This document shows, in pieces, positions 32,863-41,644 of a DNA stretch of 64,000 bases (positions are counted from its first letter, which is position 1; the number at the start of each line of letters is the position of its first letter). Origin of the DNA: Bog-473 sp963777485 (lineage in GTDB: Bacteria; Actinomycetota; Acidimicrobiia; Acidimicrobiales; RAAP-2); contig CAVZQP010000004.1 of the NCBI GenBank assembly GCA_963777485.1, positions 372,001-436,000 of the forward strand. Reading direction: 5' to 3'. The position numbers and the translations under genes are program-made. The notes beneath the pieces were generated by a model that made no database searches, had not been told where the DNA came from, and was given only the letters and a program-made list of their open reading frames with translations.

Positions 32863-34389
32863 ATGACCCGGGGCCTCATGCATTCCGGGCTCGAGTCTGC
32901 CGCAGCCCTATTTCCCGATCATCCCGGCGTGCTCGCGGGTGACGACGTCTGGACGTACGCCGAGTTGCAGAGGGCGAGCAACGCCGCTGCGCGTCATCTC
33001 GCCGTACAGGGCGTGGGACCCGGCGACCGCTTAGCCCTCATGACGTCCAACCGGCCGGAGTTCATGGTGGTGGTGCACGCCGCGAGCATGCTCGGCGCCG
33101 TGCCCGTTTTGCTCAACGTCGCATGGAAGGCGCTCGAGGTCGACACCGCGTTGGCGCTGACCGCGCCGCGTTACGGCGTAGCCGACGGGGACGCGGTTGC
33201 CCTGCTGACCGAGCGCCTCGGCACCGAGAGCGTGTTGGGACTCGACGCCGATGCAGCGAGCGCAGTCGTGGACCGCACCAGCGACGCCCAGCCCCCCGGC
33301 GACACCGCGGCCGAGGGCGACGATGCCGTGTTCGTCTTCAGTTCTGGGACCACCGATCGGCCCAAGGCGGTTCGCCATACCCATCGCTCCATCGTGTTGG
33401 CGATGGCGCACTGGCGCTTGGCGCTCGGCCTCAGCCACGACGACCGATTCCAGGTGGCCACGCCGCCCTCCCACATCCTCGGTCTGTTGAATCTGCTGAC
33501 CGCCGCCTCGGCGGGGGCCACGGTCCGTCTACACCGCCGCTTCGACCTCGACGCCGAGCTGCGAGCGATCCAAGAGGACCGCATGACGCTGGAAATGGCC
33601 GTCGCGCCCATCGCGCTCGCCATGGCGAACCATCCCGACCTCGAGGCCTACGACCTTTCCTCCCTGCGCTACGTGATGTGGGGCGCGACGCCGGTGACGC
33701 CCGCGGTGGCAGAGACCGTCACCGCACGCTCGGGCGTCCGCTGGCTTCCGGCGTACGGGACGAGCGAGGTCCCGGTGATCGCCGCCAACCCAATCGACCA
33801 TCCCGACCGCTGGCGCCTCGATTCGGCGGGCCTCGCCGTGGGCGACGTGGAGCTGCGTGTCGTCGACCTCATCAGTGGGGCTGTGCTGCCGGCGGGCGAG
33901 ACTGGGGAGATCGAGGTCCGGAGCGTGACCGCAATGGCCGGCTATCTACCCGACGAAGCGACCGCTGCCGCGTTTGACGACGGCTGGTACCGCACCGGCG
34001 ACGTCGGCTGGCTCGAGCCTCAAGGATGGGTGCACCTGACCGACCGGTGCAAGGAGATGATCAAGGTGAGCGGGTTCCAGGTTGCGCCCGCAGAGATCGA
34101 GGCCGTCCTTCACGCGCACCAGGGCGTGGCGGACTGCGCCGTTTTCGGTGTGGCCGACGAGCGGGCTGGCGAAGTGCCTGCGGCAGCGGTACAACTGGCC
34201 CCGGATGCCGAGACCACCGGCGAGGAGCTGAAGCTCCTGGTGAGCGAGAAGCTCGCGGGTTACAAGCGGCTGCACCACGTCGTCTTCGTCGACATGGTGC
34301 CGCGGACGCCGTCGGGCAAGGTGCTCCGCCGAAACGTGCGCGACGAGTGGGCTCCGCGCCTTGCACCGGCGTCAACAGGGGCGAACTGA
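32863..34389 (+). CDS. AMP-forming acyl-CoA ligase with an altered phosphate loop
   Basis: A 508-residue ligase of the adenylate-forming superfamily. The phosphate loop reads SSGTTDRPKAV near residue 160, with Asp replacing the usual Gly after the threonines. The hinge DRCKEMIKVSGFQV and the C-terminal Lys in TPSGKVLRRN are intact. ATG 32863 is chosen although the ribosome site is weak (GGAGAAG 13 bases upstream). It heads a tight plus-strand block: its stop abuts the small dehydrogenase subunit. The block looks like a beta-oxidation cassette for one acid. Confidence 0.9.
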   Translation: MTRGLMHSGLESAAALFPDHPGVLAGDDVWTYAELQRASNAAARHLAVQGVGPGDRLALMTSNRPEFMVVVHAASMLGAVPVLLNVAWKALEVDTALALTAPRYGVADGDAVALLTERLGTESVLGLDADAASAVVDRTSDAQPPGDTAAEGDDAVFVFSSGTTDRPKAVRHTHRSIVLAMAHWRLALGLSHDDRFQVATPPSHILGLLNLLTAASAGATVRLHRRFDLDAELRAIQEDRMTLEMAVAPIALAMANHPDLEAYDLSSLRYVMWGATPVTPAVAETVTARSGVRWLPAYGTSEVPVIAANPIDHPDRWRLDSAGLAVGDVELRVVDLISGAVLPAGETGEIEVRSVTAMAGYLPDEATAAAFDDGWYRTGDVGWLEPQGWVHLTDRCKEMIKVSGFQVAPAEIEAVLHAHQGVADCAVFGVADERAGEVPAAAVQLAPDAETTGEELKLLVSEKLAGYKRLHHVVFVDMVPRTPSGKVLRRNVRDEWAPRLAPASTGAN

Positions 34390-35424
34390 GTGGACGTCCG
34401 CCTTTCGCCCGAACAAGTCGCTCTGCGCGACTCCGCCGCACAAGTCGCGGATCGGCTCGGCCCTGCCACCGTCGCTCAGCTTGACGATGCCGAACGTGCC
34501 GACAAGCTCGACGCCACCGTGACGGCCGCTGGGTGGCGCGATCTGCGGACCGCGGCCGACGACGGAAGTCCGTGGGCTTCGGCGGTGGAGGTCGGACTGA
34601 TTGCCGAAGAGCTTGGCCGCGGGCTCGCCGATGCCGCCTTTCTCGGTCCGACGCTGGCCGCGGACCTTCGACGCCGAGCCGGTGCACAACCGGCGTCCGC
34701 GAACGAGACCGTCGCGCTCGGGCGAAATCTTTCTCGACTGGCCGAGGCGGACGAAGACGTTGATGCGACCGCTGTCGACGCACACGGCGCGCGTTCGGCA
34801 CTGCTCCTTCTCACGGGTGACGGTGGAGGGCGCCTGGGCGTGATCACCCTCGGTAGCGAAACCTCGGGAGCCGACCTGACGCGGCCGGTGGCGCGACGCC
34901 GAGACGGTGAGCGGGTGACCCCGCTAGACGGACAGACCCGATTGCTTGATGGCGAGGACATGGCGCGCTGGCAGAGCCTGGGCCTGGCGGCGGCCTGTGC
35001 GGACCTCGTCGGCACCATGCGGGGCGCGCTCAACGTCGCCACCGAGTACGCCAAGGAGCGCAAGCAGTACGGCGCGGCCATCGGGTCATTCCAGGCCGTG
35101 CAGCACTTGCTGGCCGACGCCCACGTCGCCACGGAAGGGTCGCGAAGCATCGCGTTACACGCGGCCTGGGCGGTGGACGCGTTGCCCGCGGACGAGGCCG
35201 TGGCGGCCTGCTCGGCGGCCAAGGCGTACTGCGCACGCGCTGCCCGCTCCGTGTGCGAGACGTCGATCCAGGTGCACGGCGGCATCGGCAACACCTGGGA
35301 GTGCCCCGCGCACGTCTTCCTACGCCGCGCGCTGTTCTCCACCGAGGTGCTCGGCGGCATCGGGCCCAACCTCGAGCGGGTGCTGGCGGCCCGCGGCATC
35401 GGAGGCGGCGATGAACTTCGCTGA
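34390..35424 (+). CDS. Acyl-CoA dehydrogenase, small/divergent subunit of a heteromeric pair
   Basis: A 344-residue protein with only part of the family signature: YAKERKQYGAAIGSFQAVQH and QVHGGIGNTWECPAH are present, but the flavin-region EPDAGSD and the C-terminal GTNEIQ element are missing. Steroid-type acyl-CoA dehydrogenases of actinomycetes (for example the ChsE1-ChsE2 pair) are alpha2beta2 enzymes of two such unequal subunits. The GTG start directly follows the TGA of the ligase, and the gene overlaps the next dehydrogenase by 14 bases. It very probably forms a complex with that protein. Confidence 0.88.
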   Translation: MDVRLSPEQVALRDSAAQVADRLGPATVAQLDDAERADKLDATVTAAGWRDLRTAADDGSPWASAVEVGLIAEELGRGLADAAFLGPTLAADLRRRAGAQPASANETVALGRNLSRLAEADEDVDATAVDAHGARSALLLLTGDGGGRLGVITLGSETSGADLTRPVARRRDGERVTPLDGQTRLLDGEDMARWQSLGLAAACADLVGTMRGALNVATEYAKERKQYGAAIGSFQAVQHLLADAHVATEGSRSIALHAAWAVDALPADEAVAACSAAKAYCARAARSVCETSIQVHGGIGNTWECPAHVFLRRALFSTEVLGGIGPNLERVLAARGIGGGDELR

Positions 35425-36541
35425 TTCGCCCGAAGAGGCCGCGTTCCGCCTTCGCCTGCGGGATTGGCTCGCACACAACAACCCCGGACTGCCGTCGTCG
35501 TCGACGGCCGACGACTACTGGGCGGGGCAGGCCGCCTGGCACCAAAGGCTCTACGACGCCGGGTTCTTCGGCCTGTCGTGGCCGACCTCGGTCGGTGGGC
35601 AGGGACTGCCGACTGTGTACGACGTGATCCTCGACGAGGAGCTCATTGTCGCGGCCGCGCCCCCGCGCCCGAGCGTCGGCTACCTCGTGCAGGGGCTACT
35701 CGAGCACGGCAGCGAGGAGATACAGCAACGTTTTCTTCCCGGGCTGGTCAGCGGCCGCGACCGCTGGTGCCAGGGCTTCAGCGAACCCGACGCCGGTTCG
35801 GACCTGGCTTCGCTTCGCACGAAGGCCGTCCTCGAGGGTTCGGAGTACGTCGTCACCGGCCACAAGGTATGGACGAGCTATTCGGACGCGGCGGACTGGT
35901 GCCTCGTGCTGGCGCGGACCGATACGGAAGTACCCAAGCACCGTGGCATCTCCGCCTTTGCCGTGCCGATGCGTCAGAGCGCCATCACCCAGCGCCCGCT
36001 CAAGATGATCAACGGGATCACGCGCGAGTTCGGAGAGGTGATCTTCGACGGCGCCCGAGTCGACGCCGCCAACATGATCGGCGCACCCGGCGAGGGGTGG
36101 CGCTTGGCCATGACGGTCGTCAGCCACGAGCGCGAGCCCGGCGAGCTCGGCTACGTCGCGCGCTACGGGAAGCTCGTGAACGAGCTGGTGCACCAGGTCG
36201 GAGCCGCGCCGACCGCTTTCGGAGCGGAGCAACGTCGCAACCTCGCCTGGGCCATCATCGAGGCCGAGATGTTGCGATGCCACGTCAGCCGACGGTTGTC
36301 TGACCGCCTCGACGGCATCCAGCACGGGCCGGAGGGTTCGGTCGACAAGCTCCTCATGACCGAGGTCGAGCAGGTCGTGGGACACGCCGCCATCTCGGTT
36401 GGCGGCAGCGCCGCGGCGGGTGGGGACGACACCTGGCTGCGGGTGTACCTCTACAGCCGTGCCCAGAGCGTGATGGGCGGCACGTCACAGATCCAGCGCA
36501 ACCTGATCGCCAACCGAATCCTGGAGTTGCCCACGACATGA
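35411..36541 (+). CDS. Acyl-CoA dehydrogenase, large subunit of a heteromeric pair
   Basis: A 376-residue dehydrogenase with the flavin-region signature FSEPDAGSDLASL and C-terminal GGTSQIQRNLIANRIL. The N-terminus (SPEEAAFRLRLRDWLAHNNP) is typical of FadE26/FadE28-like subunits. ATG 35411 has GGAGGCGGCG directly before it. The 14-base overlap upstream and 4-base overlap downstream show strict co-translation with the small subunit and the crotonase. The two subunits probably share FAD sites, as described for ChsE1-ChsE2. A bulky ring substrate is likely. Confidence 0.9.
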   Translation: MNFADSPEEAAFRLRLRDWLAHNNPGLPSSSTADDYWAGQAAWHQRLYDAGFFGLSWPTSVGGQGLPTVYDVILDEELIVAAAPPRPSVGYLVQGLLEHGSEEIQQRFLPGLVSGRDRWCQGFSEPDAGSDLASLRTKAVLEGSEYVVTGHKVWTSYSDAADWCLVLARTDTEVPKHRGISAFAVPMRQSAITQRPLKMINGITREFGEVIFDGARVDAANMIGAPGEGWRLAMTVVSHEREPGELGYVARYGKLVNELVHQVGAAPTAFGAEQRRNLAWAIIEAEMLRCHVSRRLSDRLDGIQHGPEGSVDKLLMTEVEQVVGHAAISVGGSAAAGGDDTWLRVYLYSRAQSVMGGTSQIQRNLIANRILELPTT

Positions 36542-37332
36542 GCACATACGACCTTCCCGACGAGATCCAGGTCGAGGCCGACGGCCCGATCCGCATCGTC
36601 ACGCTGAACCGGCCCGACCACCTCAACGCGACCAACCACCTCCTCCACGCGGGGCTCGCCGCATTGTTCCCGCAGCTGGACGCCGACGACGAGGCGCGAG
36701 TGGCCGTGCTCACGGGCGCCGGCCGCGCGTTCTCTGCCGGCGGTGACTTCGAATACATCGACGAGCTGTCGCGTGACTCGACATTGCGGAACCTGACGCT
36801 CGCACACGGTCGCCAGATCGTGACCGGGATGGTGCGGTGCCGGCTGCCGATGATCGCCGCCGTGAACGGTCCGGCGGTAGGGCTCGGCTGTTCCCTCGTC
36901 GCGTTGTCGGACATCGTCTTCATGGCGGAGAGCGCGCACCTGGCCGATCCACATGTGGCCCTCGGCCTGGTCGCAGCCGACGGGGGACCGGTGGTGTGGC
37001 CGCTGCTGACGAGCCTGCAGCTGGCGAAGGAGTACGCGTTGACTGGAGACCGCATCCCGGCGCAGCGGGCTGCCGAGATCGGGTTGGTCAACCACGTGTG
37101 CGCCGACGACGACGTGCTGAGCGAGTCGATGGAGTGTGCCCGGCGGATCGCGCGGCTGCCGAAGGGCGCGGCGGAGGACACCAAGCGGGTACTGAACATC
37201 CAGATGGAGCGGGCCGTTCTCGCGGTGCTCGACTACGCGCTGGCGGCGGAGGACCGCTCATTCACGTCGCCGGAGCTACGGGCGAACATCGATCGGATGC
37301 TGAAGCGGTCAGGCGGGGACAGATCGAAGTAG
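36538..37332 (+). CDS. Enoyl-CoA hydratase/isomerase family protein lacking both usual glutamates
   Basis: A 264-residue crotonase. The oxyanion segments AFSAGGDFEYI (near residue 64) and AVNGPAVGLGCSLVALSD (near 110) are present. The position of the first catalytic Glu (GGGCE in rat hydratase) reads GLGCS, and the second region reads AADGGPV with Asp. Hydration by the classical pair of glutamates is therefore unlikely without change. The reaction may be an isomerisation, hydrolysis or retro-Claisen cleavage. The ATG overlaps the stop of the large dehydrogenase subunit. Confidence 0.85.
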   Translation: MSTYDLPDEIQVEADGPIRIVTLNRPDHLNATNHLLHAGLAALFPQLDADDEARVAVLTGAGRAFSAGGDFEYIDELSRDSTLRNLTLAHGRQIVTGMVRCRLPMIAAVNGPAVGLGCSLVALSDIVFMAESAHLADPHVALGLVAADGGPVVWPLLTSLQLAKEYALTGDRIPAQRAAEIGLVNHVCADDDVLSESMECARRIARLPKGAAEDTKRVLNIQMERAVLAVLDYALAAEDRSFTSPELRANIDRMLKRSGGDRSK

Positions 37333-37466
37333 CGCCCGTGCGGAGTGGGGCGAAGTTCGCCGGGTGCCGAGAAATCGGCCGGCAACCGAGGTAGAACATC
37401 ACCTCGGATTTGAATATCATTCGAAATTCAGGGTCCCAGGACAGGGCCGGGGGAGGATCAGGCGAC

Positions 37467-38753
37467 GTGTTGCATTCCGTGAATTGGCGGCGGGGGACAG
37501 GGCGGACGAAGACACAGCGGCACGGGCTACGGGTCACCGGCGCCATGCTCGGCGTGCTCGGCCTTCTCCCGCTGGCGGTCCTGACGACGACGTCCGCACC
37601 CGCGGGCGCGTCGGGATCGCCCATCACCATCGCGTACGTCACATCGATCACGGGCCCGGGCGCCGCCGAGGACGCGACGTCACCCGCCGGGTTCACCGCA
37701 CGGATCGACCTGCAGAACGCCCAGGGTGGGGTCAACGGTCACAAGCTCGTGCCGCTCGTCATCGACGACCAGACCAACCCTTCGGCGATCGCGACCGCAG
37801 TGCAGGAGGCCGACTCCAAGGCCTTTGCGATCGTCTCGCAGAGCCCGCTCTTCTTCCTGGCAGCCAAGTACCCGCAGCAGGCGGGCATCCCCGTTACCGG
37901 GTCCTACAGCGACGGTCCCGAGTGGGGTACACAGCCCTACACGAACATGTTCGCGGCGGACAACGGGAGCGTCGACCCCAAGTACCCGGTCAACACCGAG
38001 GCCGGGGTCATCTTCAAGAAATTCGGCGCAACGGAGTTGGGGACGTACGGCTACGGGATCTCGCCGTCATCGAGCCGCGCCGCCATCCAGACGGCCCAGT
38101 CCTTCCAGCACGCCGGCGGAAAGTCCCCGATCATCAACACCACGATCCCGTTCGGGAGCGCCCAGTTCTCGAGCATCGCGCTCACGGCCAAGCAGGACGG
38201 CATCAACGCGATCGCGCCCGAGATGGACTCCAACTCGAACTACGCCCTGGCCGAGGCGCTCAAGCAGGCCGGCGTGAAGCTCAAGGCCGCGATCTACGCC
38301 ACGGGTTACGAGCCCGACGTGATCAACTCGCCGGCCTGGTCCGCACTCCAGGGCGGGTACTTCTACTCGCTCTTCCGCCCCTGGCTGATCCCCAACGCGG
38401 GCACCCAGCAGATGCAGGCAGCGATGGAGAAGTACGCGCACTTCAAGAAGACCGACTTCCCGAGCTTCAGCCAGTACGAGGCCTGGGCGGGCGCCGACCT
38501 CATGATCAAGGGCCTCGAGGGGGCCGGAGCGAATCCGACCCATGCGTCGGTGATCCACGCTCTGCGCAACCTCAAGTCCTACGACGCGAACGGGTTGTTG
38601 CCGCAGAGTTACAACTACTCGACCATCTTCGGGCACAACCCGGCCAAGACGTGCACCTGGGTCGTCCAGGCGACTTCGACGGGGTTCAAGATGGCGTCTC
38701 CTGGGCCGCTTTGCGGCACTGACATCCCGGGGACCGCGACGGCCAGTTCGTAG
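37467..38753 (+). CDS. Exported LivK-like substrate-binding protein
   Basis: A 428-residue periplasmic binding protein of the branched-chain amino-acid type. The N-terminus has a basic stretch (about residues 1-22) and a hydrophobic helix AMLGVLGLLPLAVLTTTSA, then AGASG as a likely signal-peptidase I site; no lipobox Cys is present. GTG 37467 has GGGAGGATC nine bases upstream and is preferred over TTG 37410. It ends the preceding dehydrogenase block. No permease or ATPase genes accompany it, so uptake must rely on components elsewhere, or it acts as a sensor. Confidence 0.87.
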   Translation: MLHSVNWRRGTGRTKTQRHGLRVTGAMLGVLGLLPLAVLTTTSAPAGASGSPITIAYVTSITGPGAAEDATSPAGFTARIDLQNAQGGVNGHKLVPLVIDDQTNPSAIATAVQEADSKAFAIVSQSPLFFLAAKYPQQAGIPVTGSYSDGPEWGTQPYTNMFAADNGSVDPKYPVNTEAGVIFKKFGATELGTYGYGISPSSSRAAIQTAQSFQHAGGKSPIINTTIPFGSAQFSSIALTAKQDGINAIAPEMDSNSNYALAEALKQAGVKLKAAIYATGYEPDVINSPAWSALQGGYFYSLFRPWLIPNAGTQQMQAAMEKYAHFKKTDFPSFSQYEAWAGADLMIKGLEGAGANPTHASVIHALRNLKSYDANGLLPQSYNYSTIFGHNPAKTCTWVVQATSTGFKMASPGPLCGTDIPGTATASS

Positions 38754-38815
38754 GAGGACGACGGCGGCGGCCCGCTGCCGGGGGCCTGTGCGCCGGAGCC
38801 GGGCGGACGTCCTCC
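38753..38815 (+). terminator. Possible GC-rich terminator hairpin after the binding protein
   Basis: GGAGGACG at 38753-38760, which begins at the last base of the stop codon, is complementary to CGTCCTCC at 38808-38815. The 47 bases between are themselves GC-rich with smaller stems (GGCGGCGGCCCGCTGCC). No T-tract follows, so this is only a plausible terminator. Confidence 0.35.
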
Positions 38816-38846
38816 CGGGGTTGACGGATAGCTCATATTCTGATTT

Positions 38847-38865
38847 GGTAGAAGCATGCTCTACC
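38847..38865. promoter_or_regulatory. Inverted repeat GGTAGA-N7-TCTACC, possible operator of the 39-48 kb operon
   Basis: Perfect 6-base arms flank AGCATGC, itself a palindromic GCATGC core. The site ends 13 bases before the aldehyde dehydrogenase start codon that opens a ten-gene operon, and an upstream TTGACG (38821) could be a -35 box. No other copy was found in the window. Confidence 0.4.
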
Positions 38866-38878
38866 TCGGGCCGGATTG

Positions 38879-40360
38879 ATGGCCGCACCTGCGGCGATCA
38901 TTCCTGAACGCAGATCGTTCGTCGCCGGGAGCTGGGTCGATGGCGACGAGGGCCTGCCGGTCGAGAACCCGGCCGACGAGACCCAGGTGGCCGAGGTTTC
39001 CGTCACGCCGCTGCAGGAGATCGAGCGAGCGGTGGCCGAGGCCAGGCGCAGTTTCGACGGAGGCGCCTGGTCCGACCGGCGGCCCTCGGAACGGGCCACG
39101 GTCCTGCGTGTGTTCCTCGACTGCCTGGAGCAGAGTCGCGAACCGCTCGTCGCGACGATGGTCCAGGAGGCCGGGCAGCCGGCGTTCTTCGCCGAGCGCA
39201 GCCAGCTTGTGGGGGGAGTGGGCCTCGCGCGCAACACCATCGAGCTGTACCTGTCCATGGAGCACGAGGCGCCGAACCCGGTGCCGCTCGACGAGCTCGT
39301 GCTGGGCCGCGTCGCCTTGAGCATCCGGCGCCACGAGCCTGTCGGCGTCGTCGCGGCGATCACTCCCTACAACGCCGCGCTCCTGATGGCGCTGCAGAAG
39401 ATCATCCCGGCCCTCATGGCGGGGAACTCGGTCATCGTGCGGCCGAGCCCCTTGACACCGATCTCGTCGCTGGCCCTCGGTGTCGCGGCGGAAACGGCGG
39501 GTCTTCCGCCCGGCGTGCTCTCGGTCGTCGTCGAGGCCGGATCGGCCGGAGCCGAACTGTTGACGTCGGACCCACGCGTGGACATGGTGTCCTTCACCGG
39601 GTCCACCGCCGTGGGGAAACAGATCCTGGCGCAGGCGGCGCCGACAGTGAAGCGGGTGGCGCTCGAGCTCGGCGGGAAGTCCGCCCAGATCTACCTGCCC
39701 GACGCGCTCGCCCGCGCCCCGATCGGCGCGGCGCAGGTCGTGGCCATGACGGCGGGACAGGCCTGTGTGGCGGCGTCGAGGATGCTGGTGCCGCGGGAGT
39801 CCAAGGACGAGGTGCTCGAGGCAGTGACGGCGGCCTACGGCGCGATCGCGGTGGGACCCCCGACCGACCCCGCGGCGATGATGGGCCCGGTCATCAGCGC
39901 CGCCCAACGGGCGCGCTGCGAGCGCTACGTGGCTCTGGCCCAGGAGCACGGCGGCAAGGTCGCCACAGGGGGCGGCCGGCCCGCCGCGTTCGAACGCGGG
40001 TACTACTTCGAGCCGACCGTGCTCGACGTGCCCGACAACGAGAACCCCGCGGCGCGAGACGAGATCTTCGGGCCGGTGTTGTCCGTGCTCGGCTACGAGG
40101 ACCTCGACGACGCCGTGCGCATCGCGAACGACAGCCCCTACGGCCTCTCCGCGCAGGTGTACGGGGCGGACGTCGCGGTGGCGACGGCCGTGGCGCGCCG
40201 GCTACGTGCCGGCGCAGTCAACGTGAACACGGCGGTGTTCAGCGCGTACGCGCCCGGCGGCGGGTACAAGGAGAGCGGGCTCGGTCGCGAGCGGGGCACC
40301 GACGGCATCCGGGCCTTCCAAGAAGTGAAGCACATGGCGATCGGCGAGCTGCCGCGCTGA
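38879..40360 (+). CDS. Aldehyde dehydrogenase (NAD(P)-dependent)
   Basis: A 493-residue aldehyde dehydrogenase. The glutamate motif LELGGKS is near residue 262, the catalytic Cys near 296 in GQACVAASR, and EIFGPVLSV closes the active site. ATG 38879 is used; the ribosome site is weak. It opens the operon 38879-48444 and is preceded by an inverted repeat. It probably oxidises an aldehyde formed by P450 or lyase action in this operon to the acid used by the ligase at 44110. A second aldehyde dehydrogenase is at 62126. Confidence 0.93.
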   Translation: MAAPAAIIPERRSFVAGSWVDGDEGLPVENPADETQVAEVSVTPLQEIERAVAEARRSFDGGAWSDRRPSERATVLRVFLDCLEQSREPLVATMVQEAGQPAFFAERSQLVGGVGLARNTIELYLSMEHEAPNPVPLDELVLGRVALSIRRHEPVGVVAAITPYNAALLMALQKIIPALMAGNSVIVRPSPLTPISSLALGVAAETAGLPPGVLSVVVEAGSAGAELLTSDPRVDMVSFTGSTAVGKQILAQAAPTVKRVALELGGKSAQIYLPDALARAPIGAAQVVAMTAGQACVAASRMLVPRESKDEVLEAVTAAYGAIAVGPPTDPAAMMGPVISAAQRARCERYVALAQEHGGKVATGGGRPAAFERGYYFEPTVLDVPDNENPAARDEIFGPVLSVLGYEDLDDAVRIANDSPYGLSAQVYGADVAVATAVARRLRAGAVNVNTAVFSAYAPGGGYKESGLGRERGTDGIRAFQEVKHMAIGELPR

Positions 40361-40377
40361 AAGGGGGAGGACGTGCT

Positions 40378-41580
40378 GTGACGACAGAACTGTGTCTCGA
40401 CTGGCTCATCTCGGTGGACGACCATGTCCTGGAGCCGCCCGGCGTGTGGGTCGACCGCGTCCCGGCCAAGGACCGCGACCGAGCGCCCCACCAGGTGATC
40501 GAGGGCGACATGGAGTTCTGGGTCTACGACGGCAAGCGCTACCCGAGCTCGGGGCTCAGCGCAGTCGCCGGCAAGAAGAAGGAGGAGTTCAGCCCCGAGC
40601 CGGTGACGTACGCCGAGATGCGACCGGGCTGCTACGACGCCAAGGCCCGGATCGGGGACATGGACCGCGCCGGCATCCTGGCGTCCCTGTGCTTCCCGAC
40701 GGTCACCCGCTTCTGCGGGCAGCTCTTCATGGAGGCGAGCGACCGTGCGTTCGGCTTGGTCTGCCTGCAGGCGTACAACGACTGGATGATCGAGGAGTGG
40801 TGCGGCGCGGCGCCGGGCCGCTACATCCCGCTGGTCCTCATCCCCATGTGGGACCCGGCCCTCGCCGCGAAGGAGATGGAGCGGTGTGCCGCCAAGGGGG
40901 CCACCGCCTTCGCCTTCTCCGAGAATCCGGCACCCCTCGGACTCCCGACCATTCACGACAAGGACCGCTACTGGGACCCGGTGATGGCTGCGGCATCGGA
41001 CCTCGAGATGGTGTGCTCCATGCACGTCGGCTCGTCGTCGCAAGTCCCGCAGATCGCCCCGGACTCCCCGTTCATGGCAAATCTCGCCTGGGGCGCCGTG
41101 CGCACCTCGGGCGCCATGCTGTCGTGGCTCTTCAGCGGCATGTTCACCCGCTTCCCCGGCCTGAAGATCGCGCTGTCGGAAGGGGAGATCGGCTGGATGC
41201 CGTACTTCCTCGAACGCGCCGAACAGGTCCTCGACAAGCAGCGCTTCTGGGTGCAGCGGGGCGTGCAATTCATGGAGCACGCGACGACGGACGTGGACCT
41301 GAACACGATCGACATCCGGGCCCTGTTCCGGGACCACGTCTTCGGGTGCTTCATCGACGACGCGCACGGCATCGCGAGCATCGACGACATCGGCGAGGAC
41401 AACATCATGTGCGAGACCGACTACCCCCACTCGGACTCGACATGGCCGGACTGCATCGGCGTCGTCAAGAAGCGGATCGGCCACCTCTCTCCCGAGGTCC
41501 AGTACAAACTCCTGCGGGGGAACGCCGAACGGCTGTACCGCTTCACGCCCGCAGAGCCACCGGCGCTCGTCGGCGCCTGA
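40378..41580 (+). CDS. Amidohydrolase_2-family TIM-barrel metal hydrolase
   Basis: A 400-residue Amidohydro_2 protein with SVDDHVLEP at residues 12-20, a mid-barrel HVGSSS and ETDYPHSDSTWP carrying the C-terminal Asp/His near residue 350. GTG 40378 follows AAGGGGGAGG. It lies 17 bases after the aldehyde dehydrogenase and 64 bases before the SDR. It is a distant paralogue of the protein at 3446. These enzymes cleave or decarboxylate ring-derived carboxylic acids; the precise reaction is unknown. Confidence 0.88.
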   Translation: MTTELCLDWLISVDDHVLEPPGVWVDRVPAKDRDRAPHQVIEGDMEFWVYDGKRYPSSGLSAVAGKKKEEFSPEPVTYAEMRPGCYDAKARIGDMDRAGILASLCFPTVTRFCGQLFMEASDRAFGLVCLQAYNDWMIEEWCGAAPGRYIPLVLIPMWDPALAAKEMERCAAKGATAFAFSENPAPLGLPTIHDKDRYWDPVMAAASDLEMVCSMHVGSSSQVPQIAPDSPFMANLAWGAVRTSGAMLSWLFSGMFTRFPGLKIALSEGEIGWMPYFLERAEQVLDKQRFWVQRGVQFMEHATTDVDLNTIDIRALFRDHVFGCFIDDAHGIASIDDIGEDNIMCETDYPHSDSTWPDCIGVVKKRIGHLSPEVQYKLLRGNAERLYRFTPAEPPALVGA

Positions 41581-41644
41581 GCCACTCGATGGAACGGACC
41601 GCTGCGGGCCGCGACGCCCGCGCCACGAAGGAGGAATGAGCACG

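Noticed and set aside
34036..34051. TGACCGACCGGTGCA resembling the ACCGGT operator.
   Set aside because: It lies inside the ligase gene and encodes the conserved residues Thr-Asp-Arg-Cys, so codon choice explains it.
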